NCBI GenBank assembly: GCA_028282685.1
Contig: JANQHK010000094.1
Coordinates: 28,064 to 92,063 of the forward strand
Reading direction: 5' to 3'
Source of the DNA: Phycisphaeraceae bacterium
GTDB taxonomy: Bacteria; Planctomycetota; Phycisphaerae; Phycisphaerales; Zrk34
Length of the DNA stretch: 64,000 nucleotides
The number at the start of each line of letters is the position of its first letter. Within the stretch, counting starts at the first letter, position 1. The position numbers were made by a program, and so were the translations under genes. Under the pieces are notes generated by a model. The model worked only from the letters and a program-made list of their open reading frames with translations, was not told where the DNA came from and searched no databases. Below are positions 27,195 through 35,893 of this stretch, in pieces.

Positions 27195-30100
27195 TTAACG
27201 ACGGATCGGGCGGTACTTGTACATGGGCAGGTATCGGTAATAGACCTGGCAGGTCAGCGTGGCCAATGCGGTGGAGTAGATTCGGCCGCCGCGCTCGCCC
27301 CACTTGGACGGCTTGAAATCCCATGATCCGACCAACGGCCCGCTGGTGTGCTGCATTTGCAGCAGCGTTTGGCGGGTCTGCTGATTCCACTGCCGCCATT
27401 CCTTGCCGCCCAGTTGCATCATGGCCAGCGAACCATAGTACCAGTAATAGAAATTGATCCCTCGCTGTTGGCTCGGCATGTCTTTCAGCAAGTAATCGGC
27501 GGCGACCTGACGGCGCTGCGGCGAGATGTCTTCATCGAGAAGAAGGCGACTGAAGACGGCCTCGGCGGTCATGGGGCGCGTGGGATTATCATTCTGGTAA
27601 CCGCTGAGGATGTCGTGCTCGTTTTCAGAAACGCGAACCAGCCAGCGCATCGCTCCCTCGCGGGTTTCGGCGGGAATCCGCAAGCCGAGTTGTTCGCAGG
27701 AGTGCAACGCCATGATCTGCCAGCCGAACACGCTGGTGTCTCCGGCCTGGTTGGGCTTGTAGCGCCAGCCGCCGGTCGGCTGGTGTTGGGCTTCGATGAT
27801 GAATTGCGCGCCGCGCAGGGCGGCATCGCGGTAATCCCGCCGATCGGTCATCACCGCGGCTTCCGCGAGAGCCAGTGTTGCGATCGCATGGCAATACATG
27901 CCGTAGCGTTCATCGCGATCGCGCAAATCGCCGTTGGATTTCTGTATGTCCATCAGGAAATCCAGCGCTTTGGTGATGGTTTGCTGAAATGGGCCGGTCT
28001 TCTCGGGGGTGTGTTCCGAAGCGAGAAAGCATAAAGCGGCCAGGCCGGTTATGGCGGAGTCGTGATCGCCGCGGCCTTTGCCGGTGGGCGCGGCCTGATT
28101 TTCGATGTGGGTCCATCGGCCGTCGTCCTCCTGCAAACGCGCCAGAAAACGCAAGGCGCGCTCGACGGCCTGCTCGGAAAGGTGCGTCCCGCCCATCTCC
28201 CGGAGTAACCGCTGACGTTGCATGACCGAACGCTGGAACAACGACGCGGGGCTGGACAACCGGCTCGGACCGAGGTCGGCCGTGATGGGATACGTCACCA
28301 GCGCGGGGACGGCCGGCTCCATCGCAAGCGCCGGATCGGCCGGCTTCATGACCAACGCATCCGCCCGATGCGGGAGCGGCGCTTCCTCGGCACGCATCGG
28401 TTTGAGCATCTGCAAGTCGGGCGTGTTGATCTCCGCGGCGGCCAACGACTGCTCCGAGCTCGGCAACGGTTGAACGGTATCGGGTGAATCCACCGGATTG
28501 CGCGGCGTGGCTGGCGGTTCGGCCTGTTTGACCTGCGCCAGTTGAGGTACCTGAAGACGCGGGCCGACACTTGACTCCGGCAGGGCCACTTCCCGAGTTT
28601 CGATCGGCACATCCAGTCGGGGGGTGACGGCCTGAGCCAGCAGGATCGATTTTTCGGAAGCACGTGTCGCCGGCGCCTGACCAGGATTCTGTCGGGAGTG
28701 TTGCTCGCGTTCGGGCCGGGCGGCCAGAGGTTGGCTGGGGGTAGCGGGCTCGGTCCGTTGCGGCCATTTGGCCTCGTCGCTGGTAACCGCTGCGACATCG
28801 GCGGCGGGCTGGGTCAGGAGCGGCTGCACAGCGGAAAGATCGGCATCGGGCTTTACGTCTTCGTTGGGCTTGGTGGGGGGACGATCACCGGATGCGCTGG
28901 GCAGCAGGGCCAGTCGGCGTGGCTGAGTCGGCTCGACGCTGGTCGAGTGCAACCTCGGCCGCGCTTCGGCCAACGGTTGTGCGATCGACGGTGTGGCCCG
29001 GGGTTTTGGGGTTTGCACCGCCTGTTCGGAAACGGGCTCGGCGGCGCGCAGGGGTTTGGTGATCGGCGGGGTCGGCTGAGGCGAAGCAGCGAAGAAATCC
29101 AACTCCCGCAATGCCACCGCTTCGATCGAATGCGCCGGTAATCGGCTGGGAGCTTCGGGTTGAATCACCATCCGCCCTTCGACACGTTGCGTGGGCGGCA
29201 GCACGACGGTGGGAATCTGTTCCGGGCGCGTGCGATACACGACCACACGTCGCATGCTGGTCGGATTGATCTGCGGCGTTTCGGTGGGCATGTCGGTCAG
29301 TGTTTGGCGGGTCTGCAATCGGATTTCAACCTCGCGCGCGATGTCCAGGTTGACCGCGGTGGTCATGCCGGCATCGGGCGCGACGATTTCAACGATCTGC
29401 TGCGAGACCATCACCAGTGACAGCAACACCGAAACCACCACGTGCAGCAGCAGCGAGAACAGCATGCACTTCTTCAGCAAATCCAGCCGGCGGTATCCGC
29501 CTTCGTGAATGTACAACGCCAGCGCCACCAGCAGCGCCAATCCACCGGCCAGCGCCCACCAGGCCCACGGAGCCAGAGGGAACGACCGATCCATCGGACG
29601 TGCGTAGACCTCGTGCGATTGAGCGCGGTAGAGATCAAACTGCAAAGGCGCGCCGTCCGGCGCATCGGGCGCAGGCCGATTGGAAGCGAACAGCAGGCTG
29701 AACCCTTCGATGGTGAGGCAGGGATCGGTCTCATCGGTGGGGCTGTTGATTTGCGGTCCGAGGTTTTTCGGCGTTGCGGGCTTGCCGCCGGTCAAGCGAG
29801 AGCGATACAGGTCCAGTCGCCCCTGGCCGCCGATACGACCGGAGGCGAAATACAGAAAATCATCGGCGGGCGAAAAGCAGGGGCTGCCGTCGAAGGCGGC
29901 GCTATTCAGCGTCGCCATGGGCTGTGCGGGTTCGATCGACCGGTGCCATTTCGGTTTCCCCGGCGGATCGTTCAGCTGTGCCGTGTACAAATCGAAGTTT
30001 CGTTCGCTGAGCGATGGCGGTTGTTTTTTCTCACCGGAGGACACAACGTCCCCGGCCAGGCGATCGGAAGCGAAACAGAGGCGCATCTGATCGGGACTGA

Positions 30101-30653
30101 GCGCGGGATCGATTTCGTGGCTGGGGCTATTGACTGCGGGACCGAGATTGATCGGCGCCGACCACCCCCCCCGCGTACGTTTGCAAGCGTAGAGATCGTA
30201 CCCCCCCTTCCCACCGGGCCGATCGGAACTGAACAGCAACCAATTCGCATCGGCCGAAAGGCAAGGCGACCGTTCGTTGTGTTTACTGTTCACCGCGGAA
30301 AGCGGAATCGGCGGTGTCCACTTTTCGCCCCGCAGGTGACTGACGAACAACTCGGCGTTGCCATCCCCGTTGTGACGGGCGAAGTATTGTTCGTTACCGA
30401 GTCGACTGACCGCGGGATGGGATTCCTCGGCGTGGGTATTGAAGATCGGATCGAGCGGCCGGGGCGGAGCCCAAAGCACCAGGCGCAACTCGGCCCGGGC
30501 TTCGGGCATCTCGATAGCGCGATCATCGGTCAGCTGGTGCGGGCGCGGGCCGAAAAGACTGACCGCCGCCTGCACCAACATGACAATCACCACCGGCGCT
30601 GCGATCAGCAGCGAACGCCGCCGCCAGGTCACATTGAATCGCTTCGATGCCAT
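27195..30653 (-). CDS. Multidomain energy-transducer-like protein: TolB-type propeller, TonB/TolA-type SxxxH helix, stalk and toroid
   Basis: 1152 residues. Order: TM1 (about 14-34); a beta-propeller of about five PD40 repeats (about 74-345, for example ERSPCLSADANWLLFSSDRP); TM2 (about 361-382); a short basic loop (GGYRRLDLLKK); TM3 (about 395-417), which contains Ser400-x3-His404 as in the helices of TonB and TolA; a Pro/Gln-rich linker (about 425-800); and an alpha/alpha toroid of the squalene-cyclase/prenyltransferase-repeat type (about 825-1140, ALRFLARLQEDDGRW and GGWRYKPNQAGDTSVFGWQIMAL). Positive-inside charges put propeller, linker and toroid in the periplasm. It lies 11 bp after exbD. 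It could replace TolA/TonB and TolB in one chain. The domains are well supported; the function is inferred. Confidence 0.85.
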   Translation of the reverse strand: MASKRFNVTWRRRSLLIAAPVVIVMLVQAAVSLFGPRPHQLTDDRAIEMPEARAELRLVLWAPPRPLDPIFNTHAEESHPAVSRLGNEQYFARHNGDGNAELFVSHLRGEKWTPPIPLSAVNSKHNERSPCLSADANWLLFSSDRPGGKGGYDLYACKRTRGGWSAPINLGPAVNSPSHEIDPALSPDQMRLCFASDRLAGDVVSSGEKKQPPSLSERNFDLYTAQLNDPPGKPKWHRSIEPAQPMATLNSAAFDGSPCFSPADDFLYFASGRIGGQGRLDLYRSRLTGGKPATPKNLGPQINSPTDETDPCLTIEGFSLLFASNRPAPDAPDGAPLQFDLYRAQSHEVYARPMDRSFPLAPWAWWALAGGLALLVALALYIHEGGYRRLDLLKKCMLFSLLLHVVVSVLLSLVMVSQQIVEIVAPDAGMTTAVNLDIAREVEIRLQTRQTLTDMPTETPQINPTSMRRVVVYRTRPEQIPTVVLPPTQRVEGRMVIQPEAPSRLPAHSIEAVALRELDFFAASPQPTPPITKPLRAAEPVSEQAVQTPKPRATPSIAQPLAEARPRLHSTSVEPTQPRRLALLPSASGDRPPTKPNEDVKPDADLSAVQPLLTQPAADVAAVTSDEAKWPQRTEPATPSQPLAARPEREQHSRQNPGQAPATRASEKSILLAQAVTPRLDVPIETREVALPESSVGPRLQVPQLAQVKQAEPPATPRNPVDSPDTVQPLPSSEQSLAAAEINTPDLQMLKPMRAEEAPLPHRADALVMKPADPALAMEPAVPALVTYPITADLGPSRLSSPASLFQRSVMQRQRLLREMGGTHLSEQAVERALRFLARLQEDDGRWTHIENQAAPTGKGRGDHDSAITGLAALCFLASEHTPEKTGPFQQTITKALDFLMDIQKSNGDLRDRDERYGMYCHAIATLALAEAAVMTDRRDYRDAALRGAQFIIEAQHQPTGGWRYKPNQAGDTSVFGWQIMALHSCEQLGLRIPAETREGAMRWLVRVSENEHDILSGYQNDNPTRPMTAEAVFSRLLLDEDISPQRRQVAADYLLKDMPSQQRGINFYYWYYGSLAMMQLGGKEWRQWNQQTRQTLLQMQHTSGPLVGSWDFKPSKWGERGGRIYSTALATLTCQVYYRYLPMYKYRPIRR

Positions 30654-30664
30654 GGTGCGGGACT

Positions 30665-31099
30665 CTAACGGACGCTCTGGGCGACGGGTTTCTCGAGGAT
30701 GTAGCCGATCTTGACTTCACCGACACCGGCCTTGCGGCAAAGACCGGCCACGCCGGCGAAATATTTATGGATGCTGCGCTCATCGGCGCGGATGAGCACC
30801 TCGCGCTGGGGGGCATCGGTCACGACGCGGCGCAACAAGGATTCGAGACCGGCCGAATCGTAGGTCCGGCCCGCCACGCGCAACGCGCCATCGGAACGGA
30901 TGTTGATGATCAGTTGCCGGGGCGTGGCCGACAACGGCTCCACGCTCGATGTGCCGGGCAGTTGCACAGCGATCTCCCGCTCTTCCTGCGCGATCGTCGT
31001 CGCCACCAGGAAAAAAATCAGAAGCAGAAAGACCATGTCGATCAACGGCATGAGGTTGACCGCGGCTTCTTCGTCGGCTTGTTCGATCTTGATGCGCAT
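30665..31099 (-). CDS. exbD: ExbD/TolR-family proton-channel subunit
   Basis: 144 residues from ATG 31099, chosen because it lies four bases after the exbB stop; a longer in-frame start would overlap exbB. One transmembrane helix holds the conserved Asp21 (NLMPLIDMVFLLLIFF), used for proton flow, followed by a periplasmic domain (LPGTSSVEPLSATPRQLIINI). It partners with ExbB/TolQ upstream and presumably powers the SxxxH protein downstream. Confidence 0.93.
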   Translation of the reverse strand: MRIKIEQADEEAAVNLMPLIDMVFLLLIFFLVATTIAQEEREIAVQLPGTSSVEPLSATPRQLIINIRSDGALRVAGRTYDSAGLESLLRRVVTDAPQREVLIRADERSIHKYFAGVAGLCRKAGVGEVKIGYILEKPVAQSVR

Positions 31100-31103
31100 C
31101 GGA

Positions 31104-31925
31104 TCAGGCCGCCGCCCCGCCCCGCTTGGCGCGGGCGATGGAGTGTTCAACAAAGTCGACCGACATATCGTTCATTTTACTGACGATGTGCTCGATCTTG
31201 CCCATGAAATAAAAGTAGGCCACCAGCACGGGGATGGCCACGCACAATCCGGCGAAGGTGGTGACCAGTGCTTCGTAGATGCCGGTGGCCAGGTGTTCGG
31301 CCGAACCCAGGCCCTTGGTGGAAGCGACCTGGAATGCTTCGATCATGCCCCAGACGGTGCCGAGCAGGCCGAGCATCGGAGCCACCGCCGCCACCCCGTA
31401 AAGCATGCGCAGGTTGCGGCGCAGCTTGGCCACCTCGTTGGCGCCGGCGTCTTCGATGGCTTGCTCGATCGAGGATTCATCGCGGTCGGACTTGCGGATG
31501 CCCGCCGCCGCCACGCGTGCAATCGGACAGTCGTGTTGATGGCAGTATTCCAGGGCGGCATCGCGATCTTCGTGGGCATCGGTGAAGATGAATTTCAACT
31601 CCTTCATGAACTGGCCCGGCGTCACCACGCCGTGGCGCAACGCCAATGCCCGCTCGATAATGATCGCCAGGCCCAGCAGCGAGCAGGCGCCGATGGGCAC
31701 CATGAACCAGCGCCCTTTCATCAACAGCTCCAGCAAACTCATCCGTTTGGCCGGCTCCTTGGCCGTATTGCTCTCTGCGGCTTGCGTCGCTTCGACATCG
31801 GGCGGCTGTGGCGCAATTTCCTGCGCCCGGGCTGGCTGGAGGATCGCCGCGGCCCCAAACAGCGCCACGAGGATGCAAAATCTCAGGGACATGCGACGTA
31901 TGAAATGCGGGTTCAGGCCGGGCAT
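31104..31925 (-). CDS. exbB: ExbB/TolQ/MotA-family proton-channel subunit
   Basis: 273 residues with an N-terminal signal peptide (about 10-35, ending ARAQ) and a periplasmic linker before the three-helix channel core (about 72-92, 175-205, 218-240). The core carries MLGLLGTVWGMIEAF and GIYEALVTTFAGLCVAIPVLVAYF, the diagnostic stretch. The signal peptide is extra compared with proteobacterial ExbB, but is common in some planctomycete and Bacteroidota relatives. Four bases separate it from exbD. Confidence 0.93.
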   Translation of the reverse strand: MPGLNPHFIRRMSLRFCILVALFGAAAILQPARAQEIAPQPPDVEATQAAESNTAKEPAKRMSLLELLMKGRWFMVPIGACSLLGLAIIIERALALRHGVVTPGQFMKELKFIFTDAHEDRDAALEYCHQHDCPIARVAAAGIRKSDRDESSIEQAIEDAGANEVAKLRRNLRMLYGVAAVAPMLGLLGTVWGMIEAFQVASTKGLGSAEHLATGIYEALVTTFAGLCVAIPVLVAYFYFMGKIEHIVSKMNDMSVDFVEHSIARAKRGGAAA

Positions 31926-31988
31926 GGCCGTCGCCTCCTTCGTGTGGGGTTTCGTATCAGCAAAGACGACGTTGCAGACGGATATCGC

Positions 31989-34900
31989 TCACGGTTTCAT
32001 TTGCTCCAACGCCTTCTTTGCCAGGTCGGCCACGGACTCATCCTCGTACTTGTTCACGCACTGCCGGAACTGGGCCTTGGCCTTATCGGGTTGATCGATT
32101 TGCTGGAAGGCCCGGCCCGCTTCGTACAGTGCCTTGGCCGACCATTCCGGATAGTCGTAGACGATATCGACCTTGAGCAACTCGCGGGCGGCCCGCTCGT
32201 AAGCGCCCTCGGCGAAGTACGTTTCGCCGATCTGGAACTGGGACCGGGCGGTCGTGGGGCCGTTGTGATGCTCGACCACCTTGGCGTACCACTGTCGCGC
32301 CGGGTCGTATTGCTTGAGGTTTTCCAGCGCCCAGCCGATTCCGAACTGCGCCAGGAACCGGTAGGTGCTGTCCTGGAAGCGGCTGAGAAACTGCTCGTAA
32401 GTTGCCTTCGATTGATCGTACCATCCGGCGGCGGCCTGGACCTCACCCAGCTTGAGCATGGCCAAAGGAACCCATTCGTGCTTGCCGTACCGGGAAATGA
32501 TCCGCTGGAATTGGGCCACGGCCTGGTCGTACTGGCCGGACGAGGCGTGTGCCTGGCCGACCTCGTAGATCGCCGAGACCTTGAGATCGGCGTCGTCGCT
32601 GGCTTCGATGAACCGGGTGAAGTGTTCTATCACCCGGTCCGGCTGCTCCAGCCGCACGCAGCACCAACCCATCTTGAACAGACTGCGCGTCCTCAACGTT
32701 TCATCGATGCCATCGCAGGCGAGCACCTGCTTCAGCAGCTTTGCCGCCTCGGCGAACTTGTGCTTGTCGTAGAGCAAGTCGGCCAATTCGGTGCGCGTGG
32801 TCATCGCCAGCGCGCTGTCGGAGTAGTCGGCCAACAATCGACGGTAGGAGGCAATCGCCCGGTCTTCCTTCTTGAGCGTACGCTGCACCCAGGCCAGTTC
32901 GTAGAGCACGTTGTCGTTCACGGTTCCGCGGTCGTCGGCCAGCGGTTTGAGAATCGCCATCGCCTGCTCGGGCTGATTCATGCGGCTGTGGCAGAAACCC
33001 ATCAGATATTTCGCCTGCGGAATGCGTTCGGAGTTTTTGTGCTTGACGATGTACTGTTGCAGCAGTTTGAGCGCGCGATCGTTTTTCCCGGCCAGGCGAA
33101 AGCACTCCGCCTGGAAATACGCCGCTTCGGACGCCTGCTCGTGACCGCCGTAACGCCGGACCGCCTGACCGAACAGGTTGGCGGCCTTCTCATGCTCCCC
33201 GGCGTCCATGGCTATGCACGCCAGCACGTAAAGCGCCGGCGCCCGCAAGTCCGGCGCCACCGCCTGCTCGCTGACCTGTTTGAGCAATGGCTCGGCCTGA
33301 CTGTGCTTATCGCGGTTGTAAAAAAGCTGGCCCAACTCGTACCGGCCGCGAACCACCCACGGCTGTTTCGGATTGCCGCCGACCAATTCCTGGAACACCC
33401 CGATGGCCTGATCGGGCTGTCCGTTGCGCAGATGCGCCAGCCCCAGCTTGTACCGGGCCTCTTCGGTCTTCTGGTTCGACACGGCCAGGTAACGGCTGAG
33501 TGTTTCTACGGCCTCGGCATTTTGGCCGATCTGCAATTGCGCATCGCCCAGCAAAAACACGCCGCGCTGAAGGTTGACCTCGTTCTCCAGTTGCTTGTCC
33601 GCGAGCATGGGTCGGAGCACCTCAACGGCGCGCCGGTAATTTTTCTGGAAGTAGGCACACCGACTGAGCTGGAGCGAGAGCCGCCACTGCCGCGCCAAAT
33701 CCTTCTCCACGCGCATCGCATCGACGATCGCCTTGGATGCCTGATCGTAACGCCCAAGAAGGAACAGGTTCTCGGCGCGCAGCTCCACCACCCCGAACTC
33801 CGGCTTGGTCGTCTGTTTGAGAATCCGCTCGCAAAGCTCCAACGAACGCTCGTACTGCCCCAGCTTGTGCAGGCAGAAAGCGCGGTGGTAGCGGGCTTCA
33901 AGGACATGCGCATCGTTGGGGAATCGCTCGATGAACCGGTCGAACCGATCGGCGGCCTGCTGGTATTCCTTGAGCGCCAGGGTGCATCTGGCGTAGTCGT
34001 ACAGAATGTCGTTGAGATTGGCCGGGGCGTGCTTTTTTTGAATCAGTTCGTTGAGCTTGTCGCGTGCGGCCTTGTATTGTCTGTCCGAAATATCGCACTG
34101 GGCGAGATAATAACGGGCCATGTCCGCGCGGGCTTTATCGTGTTGCACGACGTTGGCAAACGTTTTTCGCGCCTTGTCCATCCGGCCGGCGCCAAATTGC
34201 ACCAGGCCCAGATCCAGGCGAGCCGCGTCGGCGTAACGGCTGCCCGAATATTCCCGGATCACCTTATTGAACGCATGGATGGCCTTGTCGTGTTGTTGCC
34301 AGAGGTTGTACGCCACGCCCATCGAATACCATCCGACGGCCTGCCGCGCTTTGGGGCCCTGCTCCACGATTCGCCGGTATTGATTGATCGCCTGTTCGTA
34401 CTCGCCCATCTGCTCGTAGCACTGTCCGATCAGCAGCAAGGCGTCAAAACGCTGGGGATAATCCGCGTGCTCACCGAGCAGCGTGTTGAGCGTGGCCACG
34501 GCATCGGCCGGCTGGTTCAACGCCTGTTGGCATCTCGCCATCAGGTACTGCACCTGGGCAGTGCGCGCGCTATCGGCACGGTTCAAAAGAAATTGCGAGC
34601 AGGCCTGCATCGCCTCCGCATACCGATTGAGCAAGTACAACACCTGCGCGCGGTTGATCTCGGCAACCTCGACGTGCCGGCTTTGCGGAAACTGCTTGAG
34701 CAGTTGGTTGAACACGCCCAGGGCTTTCTCGTTCCGCCCCGATGTCAGGTACGAATGGCCCAGCACCGTCATCGCCTCATCGCGCTTGTCGAAACGGTTG
34801 TCCTGGAGCACCTTTTCAAACAGCGGGATGGCCTTGTCGTACTCGCGCAGACGATATCGACAGACGGCATAGGCATAGCGGGCATCGGTCGCCTTGGCGT

Positions 34901-35111
34901 GCTTCGGATACGTCTTGAGAAATTCCTCGTACTCCTCACACGCCAGCTTGTACAGCCCGCGCTGGTACAGTCCGTTCGCGGCCATCAACTTCTTGCCGGC
35001 GGCATCGACGGTGCGCCCGTCGTTGTTTTGCGCCAGAACCATGGCGCCGGGGATCAGCGCCAGAACCAATACCGCGGCCAGCCGTATCCATCCGTGTCGC
35101 ATGTGGTTCAT
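31989..35111 (-). CDS. Large periplasmic TPR protein (CpoB/YbgF-like position)
   Basis: About 1040 residues. Signal peptide MNHMRHGWIRLAAVLVLALI ending VLAQ, then more than twenty consecutive TPR-type repeats filling the protein. Most have A-x-x-x-F/Y-x-x-V/L-x-x-x-P patterns (for example EYDKAIPLFEKVLQDN, KYAEA-type units, DQPDKAKAQFRQCVNKY). ATG 35111 is chosen for the GAGGG five bases upstream and the signal peptide. First gene of the exbB-exbD operon, 63 bp before exbB. It presumably acts as a periplasmic or outer-membrane scaffold; Tol-Pal clusters also end with a TPR protein. Confidence 0.85.
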   Translation of the reverse strand: MNHMRHGWIRLAAVLVLALIPGAMVLAQNNDGRTVDAAGKKLMAANGLYQRGLYKLACEEYEEFLKTYPKHAKATDARYAYAVCRYRLREYDKAIPLFEKVLQDNRFDKRDEAMTVLGHSYLTSGRNEKALGVFNQLLKQFPQSRHVEVAEINRAQVLYLLNRYAEAMQACSQFLLNRADSARTAQVQYLMARCQQALNQPADAVATLNTLLGEHADYPQRFDALLLIGQCYEQMGEYEQAINQYRRIVEQGPKARQAVGWYSMGVAYNLWQQHDKAIHAFNKVIREYSGSRYADAARLDLGLVQFGAGRMDKARKTFANVVQHDKARADMARYYLAQCDISDRQYKAARDKLNELIQKKHAPANLNDILYDYARCTLALKEYQQAADRFDRFIERFPNDAHVLEARYHRAFCLHKLGQYERSLELCERILKQTTKPEFGVVELRAENLFLLGRYDQASKAIVDAMRVEKDLARQWRLSLQLSRCAYFQKNYRRAVEVLRPMLADKQLENEVNLQRGVFLLGDAQLQIGQNAEAVETLSRYLAVSNQKTEEARYKLGLAHLRNGQPDQAIGVFQELVGGNPKQPWVVRGRYELGQLFYNRDKHSQAEPLLKQVSEQAVAPDLRAPALYVLACIAMDAGEHEKAANLFGQAVRRYGGHEQASEAAYFQAECFRLAGKNDRALKLLQQYIVKHKNSERIPQAKYLMGFCHSRMNQPEQAMAILKPLADDRGTVNDNVLYELAWVQRTLKKEDRAIASYRRLLADYSDSALAMTTRTELADLLYDKHKFAEAAKLLKQVLACDGIDETLRTRSLFKMGWCCVRLEQPDRVIEHFTRFIEASDDADLKVSAIYEVGQAHASSGQYDQAVAQFQRIISRYGKHEWVPLAMLKLGEVQAAAGWYDQSKATYEQFLSRFQDSTYRFLAQFGIGWALENLKQYDPARQWYAKVVEHHNGPTTARSQFQIGETYFAEGAYERAARELLKVDIVYDYPEWSAKALYEAGRAFQQIDQPDKAKAQFRQCVNKYEDESVADLAKKALEQMKP

Positions 35112-35212
35112 GGTTACCCTCAAGCTCGTGCTACTCATCTCTTTGAGAATAGACGCCAAGCGGTGGTCAATCCTGCCGACATTGACCAAACATCTTCTGT
35201 TTCCATACCGGC

Positions 35213-35227
35213 ACCCCCTCGGGGGGT
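35213..35227. terminator. Short GC hairpin in the 35112-35243 gap
   Basis: ACCCCC / GGGGGT with a three-base loop lies between the eda stop and the TPR gene start on the minus strand. There is no clear U-run, so it is a weak terminator candidate for the eda operon. Confidence 0.35.
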
Positions 35228-35243
35228 AAAAACACCGCTGCTT

Positions 35244-35879
35244 TCAGCCCTTGGCGGAGCGCGCCAAGGCCACGGCCTCGGCGGTCAGACGCGTAATTTC
35301 GTCGAAGCGTTGATCGCGCAACAGGTGGTGCGCCACCATCCAACTGCCCCCGCAGGCAATGACGCCTGACAGCGCCAGGTAGCCGGCCAAGGTGTCTTGT
35401 CGGATGCCGCCGGTCGGAATGAACTGTACGCCAGCGAACGGCGCGGCAATGGCCTTCAATGCTTCCACGCCCCCGAACGCTTCAGCCGGGAAGTATTTCA
35501 TGACCTCCACGTCCATCGCCAGCGCGGCGGCGATATCGGTCGGTGTCGCCACGCCCGGGGCGATCGGCATGCGCTTGTCCTGGCAGAACTCGACCACCGC
35601 GGCGTCGAAGCCCGGCGTGACGATGAACTGCGCGCCCAGATCGATCACACGCCGCGCCTGCTCGATCGTCAGCACCGTACCCGCTCCGACCAGCAGGTCT
35701 CCGCGGTCGCAGAGCGTCTTGATCGTATCCATTGCTGCGTCAGTCCGGCAGGTGACCTCGAGGATCGGCAATCCACCGGCCAGCACCGCATCGCCGACGG
35801 GCATGGCATCCGCCGCGTTGTCAATCACCATGATGGGTACGAGCCGATGCTCGGTAATCGTCGCAATCGCTTCGTCCAT
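35244..35879 (-). CDS. eda: KDPG/KHG aldolase
   Basis: 211 residues, class I aldolase cleaving 2-keto-3-deoxy-6-phosphogluconate to pyruvate and glyceraldehyde-3-phosphate. Catalytic Glu41 (LPILEVTCRT) and Schiff-base Lys128 (VMKYFPAE) are present, with GAGTVL and a GGI phosphate loop. Last gene of a compact operon with an SDR, GH88 and an OYE-type enzyme, so it probably acts at the end of uronate degradation. Confidence 0.93.
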   Translation of the reverse strand: MDEAIATITEHRLVPIMVIDNAADAMPVGDAVLAGGLPILEVTCRTDAAMDTIKTLCDRGDLLVGAGTVLTIEQARRVIDLGAQFIVTPGFDAAVVEFCQDKRMPIAPGVATPTDIAAALAMDVEVMKYFPAEAFGGVEALKAIAAPFAGVQFIPTGGIRQDTLAGYLALSGVIACGGSWMVAHHLLRDQRFDEITRLTAEAVALARSAKG

Positions 35880-35893
35880 GGTTCGGGTTCCCG

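Noticed and set aside
30900..35369. A 1489-codon open frame on the plus strand across the TPR gene and exbB
   Set aside because: It is antisense to four clear genes, has no domain or start signal, and arises from the codon bias of the repetitive TPR gene.
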